Origin: G963665085 sp963665085
GTDB taxonomy: Bacteria > Bacteroidota > Bacteroidia > Bacteroidales > JAAAOM01
NCBI GenBank assembly: GCA_963665085.2
Contig: CAXXXS010000001.1
Span: 5,051,749-5,115,748 of the forward strand
Length of the DNA: 64,000 bases
Direction of reading: 5' to 3'
The notes beneath the pieces are model-generated. The model had not been told where the DNA came from. It saw only the letters and a program-made list of their open reading frames with translations, and searched no databases. The first letter of the stretch is position 1. Each line of letters opens with the position of its first letter. A program made the translations under genes and the position numbers. Positions 51,527 through 61,021 of the stretch are shown in pieces.

Positions 51527-54124
51527 CGCTTTTACCTTCTCCAAAATTTCGTCTAAAATGTCGATTCCTGATTTTAATTTCTTGTATTCGTCCCAGGCTT
51601 TTATCTCGTATTCAAAACCAGTTTTTCGGTTGCCTCCGTTTCGTTGGATATAGCCCCTGTTTTCAAGTTCCCGTAAGTATCGGTTTATTGTCATTGGGTT
51701 CATTCTAAAAGCTTCCCGGACTTCTTTGGCGTAAATGGTTTTCGGTTCTTCTTTCTTGTCTGCAAAGGATTTTAAGCTTTCGAAGAAGCGGCGGACTTGT
51801 CCGCTCAGCTCGTCTGATTTCCTTAGTAAACTATCCTTGATTAAAAAGTTAGCCCACTGTATATCTTCGGGAGTTGTTGTTATAAAAGGCTTTCCGTTTG
51901 CGTCGGTTTTAATTTCTCTCTGTAGTTGATGGTAAAAGGTTATGATTTCTATCAAGCGTAAATAGTGCATGTTGGTTCGAAGCTTCTTAAAAACACAGTC
52001 GGGTATATCGAGCATGGTTGCAAAAGGATTGATAACCCTTACTTGTCTTAAAATCCGTTGTGTGTTCTGCAGGAGCTTTTTGTATTTCTGTTGTTCCGCT
52101 TCGTTAACCATTCCAGCCTGTAATTTCCTTTGATAGTCCATTACTTCCCTTGCATGTTCGGGGCTTTCGTCAACATGCAGCAAGAAGCTGCGGTTTGCAT
52201 TGTCTTCATAAATATTGGATTTGGTGGTTGCACCACTTACACATATCGGGCCTTCTACCATTAAAACCTTTTGCACGTTGTTTCCTTTGGCGTCTTTGTC
52301 CGTTGTAAGCTTTGATATACTTTGCTTGGACATAAATTCCCTTAATGGTAAAAAAGCATTGTAAACGCCCTCTAAATCTTCGATTAATAAAAGCTTGTGT
52401 TTCCAAAAATCCTTTGCTGAGTAGTAAAGTGTATTTTCGGTTAAACTGGTTATTGTTCTTACGCTTTCCTCTGGTAAACATTCGCTGATTTTCGTCTGTA
52501 GGTAGGTTTTACCGCTCCCGCTTTTCCCGTAAATAATGGCGTGCAGTGGTTCATTAAATAAACGGCTCAGATAAAGAAAAAACAGTAACAAGCCGTTTTG
52601 CTGTTCCCCGATTAAACCGCTTTTACTGATGGCTTTCATTGTATTTTGCACAAGGCTTTCATGTTTTAAAAAGCGTTCAGCTTCTCTTTGTTCCTTTACT
52701 GTCATTTGGTACACCTTTGGTTTTAAAGCTTTTCTTTCGGCTTCTATGAGTGTTAGACGATAAGCTTCAATTTGACTTTTTAGTTTTCGGATGATGTTCT
52801 TTAAAACTGTTCCGCTTACTTCCAATTCTTCTGCTGCTCCTTTGATGTAGCGTTGTAATTGCCCGTTGCTGTATAAGTTTACATCGTCCTGGTAATATCT
52901 AAAATCATCGCCTTTAAGTTGTACCAGTAAATTCAGTTTTAAACGGTGGATGTTGTCTTTCTCGATACCGCCCCAGATAATAAATTGCAGTTGGTTTTCT
53001 TGATAGGTTATTTTGTCGGGATTATCAGTGTTTAGTTGGCTTGGTTCTGATGGCGCTTGGATGTCATTGCCCTGCTCTTGTTCCTGATTGATTGGTTTTC
53101 TTTCGTTGATTAAGTGGTTTAATATTTCAGGTTCGTGACCTTGCAAAAGGCTGTTTATATCTTCTTCCTCTGGCGTTTCTACTTTGGTAATGGTAAGCTT
53201 TTGATTAATGGCTTTTAGTTTCTCTACCGTTTTTATTGCTGCATCGTTTCCGGCTTTGTCGCCATCAAAGAAGATTATTACTTCTTCCAGTTCCGGAAGT
53301 TCTTTTATGGCTTCTCCGATTTCTGTTGTAAATCCGTTTGTTCCGAACAGGGATAGGATTGTATAATTCTCTTCTATTTCCTTTTGTTGTTGCAATGTAG
53401 CTGCATCAATCAGGCTTTCAACCAGTATTAGTTTTGTTGCTTTGCTGTTGGGGTAATTCGGATAAATCCCCTGGTGTTTGCCGTTTAAATAAAAGTGTTT
53501 TCCTTCCCCGTTCGGGTTTATCGACCTTCCGTAAATATCTATGATTTGCCCTTTCTCATTTTTAGTAAAAAACAGCACACAGTTTTTGAACTTTGGAACA
53601 ATAGTGTTTTGCCTGGATTCCTTTAATATTCCAAGCTGTAAGCCGCTTTCTTTTAATTGTTTGTTCCATGTTTTACCAAAGTCGGTTCCAATATATCCAA
53701 CTTCTAATTTATCGGGGTCAAGTTTCCTGCTCCTTACGTAATCCCTTGCTTTTGCAGTTCGCTTAAAGCTTGCTTTGCTGTCCTGGGCAACTTTGCTTAA
53801 TACTGCTATTCTTGGGAGTAGGTTTTTATCCTGGTTCTCCTGTTTCATTGGCGGTACTGTTTCGTTAATGTTTGTAAGGCTTTTGGCGTTTAGTATGGCA
53901 TCATGCTTTGAGCAATTTTCTTTTAACTGGATAAATTCTATCTGGTCTCCGGCTTTGCCACAGCCAAAGCAATTGAAGGTATTTGTATTGGTGTAAACTT
54001 TTAAACTCGGGTCTTTATCTTCATGGAAAGGGCATTTAAGCATATTGTTTTTGTTGGGTTTCAGGTTATAGCTGCTTAGCACTGTTAATATGCTTAGGTG
54101 CGTTTTTATGTCCCTTATTTCCAT
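51473..54124 (-). CDS. CHC2/Toprim/AAA primase-helicase of U5
   Basis: Identical in translation to the 883-residue protein at 43642-46293. No frameshift or stop separates the copies, so the duplication is recent or is kept uniform by recombination. Confidence 0.9.
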   Translation of the reverse strand: MEIRDIKTHLSILTVLSSYNLKPNKNNMLKCPFHEDKDPSLKVYTNTNTFNCFGCGKAGDQIEFIQLKENCSKHDAILNAKSLTNINETVPPMKQENQDKNLLPRIAVLSKVAQDSKASFKRTAKARDYVRSRKLDPDKLEVGYIGTDFGKTWNKQLKESGLQLGILKESRQNTIVPKFKNCVLFFTKNEKGQIIDIYGRSINPNGEGKHFYLNGKHQGIYPNYPNSKATKLILVESLIDAATLQQQKEIEENYTILSLFGTNGFTTEIGEAIKELPELEEVIIFFDGDKAGNDAAIKTVEKLKAINQKLTITKVETPEEEDINSLLQGHEPEILNHLINERKPINQEQEQGNDIQAPSEPSQLNTDNPDKITYQENQLQFIIWGGIEKDNIHRLKLNLLVQLKGDDFRYYQDDVNLYSNGQLQRYIKGAAEELEVSGTVLKNIIRKLKSQIEAYRLTLIEAERKALKPKVYQMTVKEQREAERFLKHESLVQNTMKAISKSGLIGEQQNGLLLFFLYLSRLFNEPLHAIIYGKSGSGKTYLQTKISECLPEESVRTITSLTENTLYYSAKDFWKHKLLLIEDLEGVYNAFLPLREFMSKQSISKLTTDKDAKGNNVQKVLMVEGPICVSGATTKSNIYEDNANRSFLLHVDESPEHAREVMDYQRKLQAGMVNEAEQQKYKKLLQNTQRILRQVRVINPFATMLDIPDCVFKKLRTNMHYLRLIEIITFYHQLQREIKTDANGKPFITTTPEDIQWANFLIKDSLLRKSDELSGQVRRFFESLKSFADKKEEPKTIYAKEVREAFRMNPMTINRYLRELENRGYIQRNGGNRKTGFEYEIKAWDEYKKLKSGIDILDEILEKVKAKYNSLKQEKVKYNTSVT

Positions 54125-54212
54125 TTGTAAAAATTTTGTTGAAAAAACTTTTTTCTGAATAATACTTCACAAATGTAGATTATCATTCTTAACTAAACAA
54201 GCATTATCAAAA

Positions 54213-54243
54213 TTGTTTATGAACTTTTATTCACCTAAATTTG
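54213..54243 (+). promoter_or_regulatory. Promoter of the U5 Xre gene
   Basis: Copy of the U4 promoter: TTG, 20-base spacer, TAAATTTG. Confidence 0.7.
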
Positions 54244-54285
54244 CAAATACATTAATATTCACCACTTAAAACTGAAGGATACTGT

Positions 54286-54612
54286 ATGAATTTCGGTGAA
54301 AAGATGACATTAATACGCAAACAGAAAAAGCTCTCACAAGCAGAGCTTGGAAAGCGTTCCGGTATCAATGGAGACATTGTAGGTAAGTATGAGCGCAATG
54401 AAATGAAGCCAAGTATTGAGACTGCTAAAAAACTGGCTGATGCCCTCGAAGTGTCTTTGGATTATTTGGTGGGAGAAGGTGAACTGAAGATTCTGAACAA
54501 ACGGACTTTAAAACGACTGGAAGATATTGAGAACCTTCCCGATGAAGATAGAACGCATATTTTCTATACGCTCGACAACCTTATCAAAGCTGCTAAATTA
54601 AAAGCGATATAA
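54286..54612 (+). CDS. Xre-family regulator of U5
   Basis: Identical in translation to the 108-residue regulator at 46455-46781. With both copies present the cell would hold twice the dose of this repressor. Confidence 0.9.
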   Translation: MNFGEKMTLIRKQKKLSQAELGKRSGINGDIVGKYERNEMKPSIETAKKLADALEVSLDYLVGEGELKILNKRTLKRLEDIENLPDEDRTHIFYTLDNLIKAAKLKAI

Positions 54613-54615
54613 TGA

Positions 54616-54642
54616 AAAATCCCGGCAAACACCGGGATTTTT
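54616..54642. terminator. Bidirectional terminator of U5
   Basis: Copy of the ATCCCGG/CCGGGAT hairpin at 46785-46811. Confidence 0.85.
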
Positions 54643-54644
54643 AG

Positions 54645-55259
54645 TTATTTATACCATTTTATGGGATATCCTTCTAAAGGTTCTATATTTTGTCTTTTCG
54701 CTTCTTTAAGTCCAATCTCTTTTACTTTTTCAAACCATTGTTTATATGCAACATAAGCCATCTCTATTATTTCCCCATCTATTGATTCTTCCTTGTTTGA
54801 TTTTGTACTTTTTAACAATGGATATGGTGAATAATAAAAAGGTTTATCAAAATAAAACTGATTGATTAAAAATAGTGCTTCAAGTTGAATGGAATAATCT
54901 TTCAAACTTCCCATGTAAACTTGAGACACCTTTGGATTATAACACCTTATTGGAATTACACAAATACAAGTATCTCCCTCAAAAGAAAGTAAATCTCTAA
55001 TTAAATTAATAGTGTCAATATTTTCTTCCGACTTAATCATAATAGGGTAACCAATATTTCCAAGTTCAGAGTTATCATCTTTAAACTTTAACTTAAAATA
55101 TTTATGAGTACTATCCTTTTTCTCAGAACATTTAAAGTTTAGTTTACTTCTTTCTTGTTCATTAAACTCCTCTTTGAAGAAATTTTGACCATGTAACTCA
55201 ATTAAAGACATACTCGCAATGATACATACTATAAAATACTTTATCATATTAATTGCCAT
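54645..55259 (-). CDS. Exported immunity protein of U5
   Basis: Identical in translation to the protein at 46814-47428, with the same two possible start codons ahead of the Sec signal. Overlaps the tip gene by 11 bases. Confidence 0.72.
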   Translation of the reverse strand: MAINMIKYFIVCIIASMSLIELHGQNFFKEEFNEQERSKLNFKCSEKKDSTHKYFKLKFKDDNSELGNIGYPIMIKSEENIDTINLIRDLLSFEGDTCICVIPIRCYNPKVSQVYMGSLKDYSIQLEALFLINQFYFDKPFYYSPYPLLKSTKSNKEESIDGEIIEMAYVAYKQWFEKVKEIGLKEAKRQNIEPLEGYPIKWYK

Positions 55260-56100
55260 TTAAAGAGTTCATAAATTGTTTAATCTCATCTGGGTCTGAA
55301 ATTACTCTTACGCCTTTATCATTTACAGTCCCTAATGTCGTATTCATAGCCTTATTTGGACTATTTTTCTTTACAAACTCTGTGTTTCCTGCTTGCCCTG
55401 TATAAAAATCACCTCCTGCTTGCCCAAGTGTGACATTATACTGTGTTTTTGTAACTCCAGCATTACTTGTATATGTTCCATCAGCATTTCTTCCTGAAGA
55501 ATGTACAACATTCCCATCTTGGTCTTTAAAGACAACGGCGCTCGCATCTCCTTCACTAACATTTCGGGAATAATCATCATTATTTAAGATAGTTTCAACC
55601 TGGTCATTATTAATCCACAATTTATCATCTGTAAAAGTATACCCATGACAATCTGCTGCTACATCATATTGACTATTATCTACAGCCGTAGGTGAAGTTT
55701 CACTTATATAATTTCCATCTTTATCAAAAGTAGCATTAACAGAAGTTGCAGATGCTATTTGTAATGCCTGAACTGGGGTTCCGTTATCTGCAAAAAGAGA
55801 TACTACATCATAAGTCCTTGAAATATATGTAACTGTTTGTGTTCCGTCGGAGTTTACCGTTTTATTCATTGGCTGATATCCTGTTGATACTTGCTCACCT
55901 GTAGTTGTAACAACAATATTACCATTAGCATCCGTTATAATATTGCCATCAGGGTCGATATATTTTATTGGGTTGTTGGCAACAAAGCTATATGGTGAGT
56001 GTTCATAATATGCATCAGCAAAGACATCTAATGCATGCCACCTTCCAAGTTGTGGGTCGTATTGTCTTGCCCCGTAATCATACCAACTTACGCAACTTTT
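55249..56100 (-). CDS. Orphan RHS tip with possible NlpC/P60-like domain (U5)
   Basis: Same tip as at 47418-48263. Because the unit to its right (U6) has a type-A end, the frame extends to a different upstream stop (a TAA at 56101-56103) and reads VSWYDYGARQYD instead of VGWYDYGARQYD. This shows that the change of neighbour occurred exactly at the WYDY codons. Confidence 0.6.
   Translation of the reverse strand, partial: KSCVSWYDYGARQYDPQLGRWHALDVFADAYYEHSPYSFVANNPIKYIDPDGNIITDANGNIVVTTTGEQVSTGYQPMNKTVNSDGTQTVTYISRTYDVVSLFADNGTPVQALQIASATSVNATFDKDGNYISETSPTAVDNSQYDVAADCHGYTFTDDKLWINNDQVETILNNDDYSRNVSEGDASAVVFKDQDGNVVHSSGRNADGTYTSNAGVTKTQYNVTLGQAGGDFYTGQAGNTEFVKKNSPNKAMNTTLGTVNDKGVRVISDPDEIKQFMNSLNGN
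56075..56087. other. Unit junction J6: 13-bp recombination core
   Basis: TAATCATACCAAC between the U5 tip and the type-A left end of U6. It closes the second copy of the duplication. Confidence 0.85.
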
Positions 56101-57412
56101 TTAGCAATTTCAGGACTTCTTACCACCTCCGGGCAACCTGTTCAAAGAACTTCTAATGCCCTCAAAAATAGCATCTTTTTTCTTTTAATTGAACTTTTTA
56201 TTTGAAGATTCACGTTTGCAGGAAGTACCCCACATTGGTAAAATTCCACCGTCCCTGCATGCATCGCCCTTTTACCAACTCCCCGCGCCAGCCCTTCTGT
56301 TGTTTTTACCGTCATGCTTTTTGTGCCTGGCACACTTGCAGCACATTGCTTTTGTTTTTTAAGTCGATTGATTTTTAAAGGTAAAAAGCCAAAATCAAAG
56401 AGCTGCGCCAACCCTCGATAACAAAAAGACATGCCAGTAAAAACCACCCAAAGCTAAGTTACATAACGTGGCATTATAAAACACACATTTTCAGCGGTGT
56501 AAACCAAGTATTTTGATGTGTCTTATAATAACGTTATGTAAAATATCCCCACAGCCAGCACACGGCAGATGCTGTTAAAATAGAATAACTTTTAGTTGAT
56601 TTATTTTTTAATGGTAAAAGTTATTTCCAGTTTAACAGCACATCATCATCAACATACATTCAGTTTTCTTTCAATTAAAAGAAAAAAGTACGGCTCTATT
56701 TTTATGATTAAAGCTTTGGTCGTGGGTGGGTTTTTGTGCGGATTTAATTATAAAAATGAGCATCCAACCGAACTACTAAATCTGATTAAATGTACTACTG
56801 CTGATTGAGGGCGGAAGGATGCAGGATTTTTGTTTTCTTTTTAATCAACTGCTTATAATATGCAACTGTGTGTCAGGAAAAAGAAGGAAAAACAGCCTTG
56901 AGCTAGCGTCGGGAAAGTGACTGCAAAAAGTGAGGCACGAACGGTTTGCGGACACTGTGCATGCGAGCCGCCTGCGAGTGGAGCAAGGTTGGTGCAAAAA
57001 GTAGACTGAGGAACGAAGGCGTTTTGCAGCTACTGTTTACAGCAAGGTTTTGGCGGAGTTTTTGACTTTCGGGTCGGGTCGTGTGTCAGCTCAAAAACTG
57101 TGACAAAACCGCAGACCGCAGCGACCAGCAGGCGAGCCTAACACTGGCAGCGGTTGGATTTTTAGCGACTGACTGGAGGCACGGAAGGAAGTGGCTAAAA
57201 ATACAAAGGAGCTGCCGTGAGGAAGAAGGAGGAACGCAAAAAGCATGACAAGCTGGAGCGAAGCGGAACCCGCAGGGATTTGCAACTCTTTTTTATACCT
57301 TAAAAATCATTTCAACTAAATAAAAAAGTGTTGCAAAGGCTTGGCATGATTTTTTGCTGACGACTGATGACGAACACCGCTTTTCCTTCTTTGTGGGGAG
57401 CAGACAAAACAG
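56088..57412. repeat. U6 non-coding left region (type A), left of the IS
   Basis: Collinear with U1 but the most diverged type-A copy. Differences include CCACGCTCGA replaced by CCGCGCCAGC near 56283, and changed bases on both sides of the dyad at 57158-57202. The other two dyads are kept (about 56457-56541 and 56572-56638). No gene is supported. Confidence 0.65.
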
Positions 57413-57477
57413 TGACTCGTCCTAAAAAAAGTTTACAGTTTTACATTTAAATCCTGTTGTAAATTTACACATTTGTT

Positions 57478-58473
57478 TTAATCCTGTAATAAGTTTACAA
57501 TATTCTGTTCATCCTCTAATTGAGAAGTGGAGCGTAGCGAAACGGAGCAATTAGAGGATGAAGCTCCGTTATCTCCTTTTCTACATGGCTTTTTATAATA
57601 ATTCTTCCACAGCCTCTCTGCTTTTAGATTTTCATCTTCATGCACTGCATCAGGAACATTATTGCTTATGCTATTATGAGGACGTTCCTCATTATAAAGC
57701 TTTACCACAAAGGATAATATTTGCTTTGCTTCCTTAATGGTTTTTGCCGTATAATCTTGTAAATACTCATCTTTTATTATTCCATTTAATCTTTCAGCAA
57801 CTGCATTCTCTAAGGGATCTCCATTCTCTGTCATGCTTATTTTAATATCATTGTCTTGTAATAGGTTTACATATTTATGATGACAGTATTGTACGCCTCG
57901 GTCAGAATGATGGATAAGATGATATTGTATATCTGGTGACAAGCTTGATAAAGCCATCTTGAGAGCCTGTATTGTTTCAACGCTTTCTAAGGTATCTGCA
58001 ACATGAAAACCAACAATTTTATGTGAATAAGCATCGGTAATAAAGCTAATATAAACATATCCACTTTCTATTTGCCAATAGGTTATATCACTTACCCATA
58101 ACTGATTTGAAGATGTAGGAATAAAACCTTTTATCAAATTAGGGTATTTGCGTAACCAATGGTACGATTGAGTGGTCTGTACTTTCCTTTTTCTTTTCCT
58201 GACCAGCATATGATTTGCTGAAAGCATGTCAAATAAAGCATCTCGACCCATTTTTATTTGGTGCTCCAGAAGAAATGTTTCCAACTTACTATATAGTTTC
58301 CTTGTTCCCATTCGACCATGTGTCTTACGGATTTTTTTCACCTCGCTTAAAATCAAATTTTCCTCTATGCTCACATCTATCGCCTTCCAACTATTTTGGT
58401 AATAAGCCTGCCTGGTTACACCAAACCATCCACATAATTTGGCAAGTCCTATGTGTGAAAAATTAGTTTTCAT
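57478..58473 (-). CDS. IS3-family transposase OrfB (DDE integrase core)
   Basis: 331 residues with an HTH_21-like N terminus (HGRMGTRKLYSKL) and an rve integrase core: LWVSDITYW with the first Asp, HHSDRGVQY with the second, and ENAVAERLNGIIKDEY with the Glu. It performs strand transfer of the IS. Its start codon overlaps the OrfA stop as ATGA, so it is expressed by coupling or frameshifting. The C-terminal 30 residues lie past the usual end and reach the terminal repeat. Confidence 0.92.
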   Translation of the reverse strand: MKTNFSHIGLAKLCGWFGVTRQAYYQNSWKAIDVSIEENLILSEVKKIRKTHGRMGTRKLYSKLETFLLEHQIKMGRDALFDMLSANHMLVRKRKRKVQTTQSYHWLRKYPNLIKGFIPTSSNQLWVSDITYWQIESGYVYISFITDAYSHKIVGFHVADTLESVETIQALKMALSSLSPDIQYHLIHHSDRGVQYCHHKYVNLLQDNDIKISMTENGDPLENAVAERLNGIIKDEYLQDYTAKTIKEAKQILSFVVKLYNEERPHNSISNNVPDAVHEDENLKAERLWKNYYKKPCRKGDNGASSSNCSVSLRSTSQLEDEQNIVNLLQD

Positions 58474-58928
58474 TTCTTCGATGGCTTGGTATTGTACTTT
58501 TTTCTAATTGGAATATTAAATTCTTTTTCTGCAATATCAACCATCGTTGAAAAGGCTATAGCTTTCATCTCAGCATCTTTAAGTTGCTTTTCAAGTTCTT
58601 CAATTCTTTTCTTTAATTGAAGGTTCTCGAATGAATTAGAGTGCTCTTGGTTTGATTCTTTCTTTTTCACCTGAATGGGGTTTGATGCAAAATTAGGCCT
58701 TCTTGTTGGAATGCTATCATCATAACCTAATTTTCTCATCCAACGCAGTAATTGCCCATGCTCTTCTTCATGACCCGTATATTTTTCCCAAATTTCTCTC
58801 TTGGTACAGCCAGTTTCAAGCATCTCTTGAATTATTAAATGCTTTTCTGCTGCCGTAAAGTACTTGTTGGGTTTCTTAACAATCTTTTTTTCTGTTAATC
58901 CTGAAATAAGTTTACTCTTTTTATCCAT
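58470..58928 (-). CDS. IS3-family transposase OrfA (HTH protein)
   Basis: 152 residues. A helix-turn-helix (KYFTAAEKHLIIQEMLETGC, then TKREIWEKYTG) binds the IS ends, and a leucine-zipper-like coil (FENLQLKKRIEELEKQLKDA) links it to OrfB. It starts 40 bases inside the right terminal repeat. Confidence 0.88.
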   Translation of the reverse strand: MDKKSKLISGLTEKKIVKKPNKYFTAAEKHLIIQEMLETGCTKREIWEKYTGHEEEHGQLLRWMRKLGYDDSIPTRRPNFASNPIQVKKKESNQEHSNSFENLQLKKRIEELEKQLKDAEMKAIAFSTMVDIAEKEFNIPIRKKYNTKPSKK

Positions 58929-59012
58929 TTTACACTTTTTTTGTGTAAACCTATTTTAGGACGAGACACAGCGTTGGACTTTTTGAGGGTTGGCGTTTTG
59001 GCTGCGTGGGGT

Positions 59013-60017
59013 TTATTGTTTATTCAGGGGATGGAACTTTTCCAGTTTGCTTTGTAGGTTATCCAAGTTATTCAATTGGTATCTTTCGGTACTGCTTACA
59101 TATTTATGACCTGCAAAGTATTGCACTTGTCTAAGGTTGTGGTTTTTCAGCCAGTAGGTTATCACACTTGCCCGGATTTGTTTTGGATGAAGGATTTCAG
59201 GATTTAACTTTTGGATGGCTTTAAACATATGCAACAAGCTGTTTTTAATATTCTCGCTTCCGTTGATGCTTATAAATAACTGGTTCTTAAGTTTGGTTTT
59301 ATTGATTGTTTCAGGCTTTCTGGCTGGTTTTGGGTTGGTAATTTCTTTTAATATTCTTGGTCTTATTTCGGTTAAATACTCGTGTAGTTCCAGTATTTGA
59401 AAGGGTTTTAGTTCTAATGTTCTGCTGTTTCTTCTTCTGTTACCAGGTACATATATTTTACCTTCTTTTAATCTCAAATGGTTTGGTTCAAGCTGCTGCA
59501 GCTCTTCGGTGGTTACTCCTTGATAGATTAATATTCCTAAAATAATTTTGTTCCGTTTCTCTCTGTTGGTAGTGGTTTCAAAGGATTGATAAAGCTTTTC
59601 GAGTTCTCTAAAATTGATAATATTGGAAGGTAGTTTTTGTTTGATTCCTTTTAAATGCAGATTGATAGCAGGATTAATAATATTAGGATTTGTTTGTTTT
59701 AAGTATTCATAAAAGTTTCTGATACTTCGTAATTTGCTATTAATGTGTTTTTTGCTCTTTCCTTCGAGTTTACAGTAATCAATGAAGTTTAATAAATCGT
59801 TGTACCGTGTATTCTCTGGCTGTAAATGTTCGTTTTCTAACCAATTCAAAAAATATCCTGCATAATTCATTTTCTGACGAACTGTATTTTCTCCGTTGCC
59901 AAGTTCCTGCAGATAGTTTTTAAAGCCGCTTAGTTTACTTTCTATCTCTTTATTAAAGCTGTATTCGGGTTTCTTACTTCCCGCTTTTTGCGGGATTTTG
60001 CTTCGCTCAACATTCAT
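59013..60017 (-). CDS. Tyrosine recombinase 2 of U6 (degenerate active site)
   Basis: 334 residues. YQGVTTEEL at box I and PKQIRAS at box II repeat the defects of the family; GHKYVSSTERY is intact. It lacks the seven residues (SKAGQVS region) found near residue 150 of U1 and U3. The IS lies 45 bases beyond its stop and does not disturb the gene. Overlaps recombinase 1 by 11 bases. Confidence 0.85.
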   Translation of the reverse strand: MNVERSKIPQKAGSKKPEYSFNKEIESKLSGFKNYLQELGNGENTVRQKMNYAGYFLNWLENEHLQPENTRYNDLLNFIDYCKLEGKSKKHINSKLRSIRNFYEYLKQTNPNIINPAINLHLKGIKQKLPSNIINFRELEKLYQSFETTTNREKRNKIILGILIYQGVTTEELQQLEPNHLRLKEGKIYVPGNRRRNSRTLELKPFQILELHEYLTEIRPRILKEITNPKPARKPETINKTKLKNQLFISINGSENIKNSLLHMFKAIQKLNPEILHPKQIRASVITYWLKNHNLRQVQYFAGHKYVSSTERYQLNNLDNLQSKLEKFHPLNKQ

Positions 60018-60888
60018 GCACTAAATGGGTATAAATTTGAGTAGATTCTAAACTGGCATGTCCTAAAAACTGGCTGACTTCTTCCAAAGTCATTCCCGAT
60101 TGTAAAAGATGTGTAGCGATGGAGTGGCGCAAAGTATGGATTCCTATTTCCTTTTGTAGTTTGTTTGCTTCTGCTAATTTGTGAACCCTTTCTATTATTG
60201 CATTTCCGCAAAGTCGGTTTACTTGCATGCTTAAAAACAAAGCTTCCGGTTTCGTATTCTTAAAGCTTCTTATTTGTTCCCTGGCTACATAAATATAATT
60301 CTCTAAATCTTCTCTTACGGCTTCTGTCATGGGAACATAGCGTTCTTTGTAGTTCTTTCCTTTTCGTACATAAACCCGTTTTTCTTTCAATAAAATATCA
60401 CTCACATTTAAACTTACTCCTTCGCTTCGTCTTAATCCACAGCCATAATAAATACTTAAAATTGCCCTGTCCCTTATTCCTAAAATACTGTTGTCGCAAG
60501 CTTTGTAAAAGGCTTTGATTTCGGATTGTGTGAGGATGGTTTTTGTATTTGCTTTCTCAGCTTGCAGTTCCAGTTTTATTTCAATATCGGCTTTTCCTGT
60601 TTCCTGTAAGTATTTACTAAATCGCTTTAAAGCATTGATATTACTTATAATGTAGTTGTTTGACAGGCTGCCGGATTTGGTTTTGTTCTTTCTTGTTTGT
60701 AGGTATTTATGATAGTTGCTTATAATTTCAGGTTGCACCATTTCAAGGCTGCTGACTTCATTTGTTTTCAAATAAAAGAAAAAATCCCTTACATAATTGG
60801 TCGATGCATAAACCGTGCTTTCTGCATATCCTATGGTGTTGAGCCACTTTCTAAAACCGTCTTGTAATTGGGTGTATTTTGGGTTCAT
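60007..60888 (-). CDS. Tyrosine recombinase 1 of U6
   Basis: 293 residues with the complete catalytic set (GCGLRRSEG, HTLRHSIATHLLQSG, LGHASLEST, IYTHL). It differs from U1 and U3 at a dozen or so positions, for example YKACDNS and AREQIRSFKNTKPE, showing independent descent from the U1/U3 pair. Confidence 0.92.
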   Translation of the reverse strand: MNPKYTQLQDGFRKWLNTIGYAESTVYASTNYVRDFFFYLKTNEVSSLEMVQPEIISNYHKYLQTRKNKTKSGSLSNNYIISNINALKRFSKYLQETGKADIEIKLELQAEKANTKTILTQSEIKAFYKACDNSILGIRDRAILSIYYGCGLRRSEGVSLNVSDILLKEKRVYVRKGKNYKERYVPMTEAVREDLENYIYVAREQIRSFKNTKPEALFLSMQVNRLCGNAIIERVHKLAEANKLQKEIGIHTLRHSIATHLLQSGMTLEEVSQFLGHASLESTQIYTHLVHEC

Positions 60889-60928
60889 CGGCTACGATGG
60901 TTTTTAAGGGTACATATTGCATTTTCTT

Positions 60929-61021
60929 AAGTATAACAGCTATTCTTGTTTAGGCTTTTATTTCCAATTAGTTACAAGGATAAAAACAGTGTTATTCTTC
61001 TGTTATACTAATGTTACACTT
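60929..61021. repeat. Iteron-like repeats of U6
   Basis: AAGTATAAC (inverted) at 60929, GTTATTCTT at 60991, GTTATACTA at 61002 and GTTACACTT at 61013, the last three 11 bases apart. Confidence 0.65.

Larger units (their letters stand above)
48244..56074 (-). mobile_element. Tip-cassette mobile unit U5: exact-looking copy of U4
   Basis: Every gene of U4 recurs 7,831 bases later with an identical translation, and the non-coding stretches I compared are also the same. The copies start and end precisely on the 13-bp core; the bases just outside it differ (CTACTTTT in U4 and U5, TTACGCAA at the next junction). Confidence 0.9.
57413..58968 (-). mobile_element. IS3-family insertion sequence, 1,556 bp
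   Basis: Ends TGACTCGTCCTAAAA and (read inward on the other strand) TGTCTCGTCCTAAAA form terminal inverted repeats that start with TG. The target CAG is repeated at 57410-57412 and 58969-58971. The uninterrupted sequence ACAAAACAGCGTTGG is seen in U1 and U3, which proves insertion. Confidence 0.92.
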
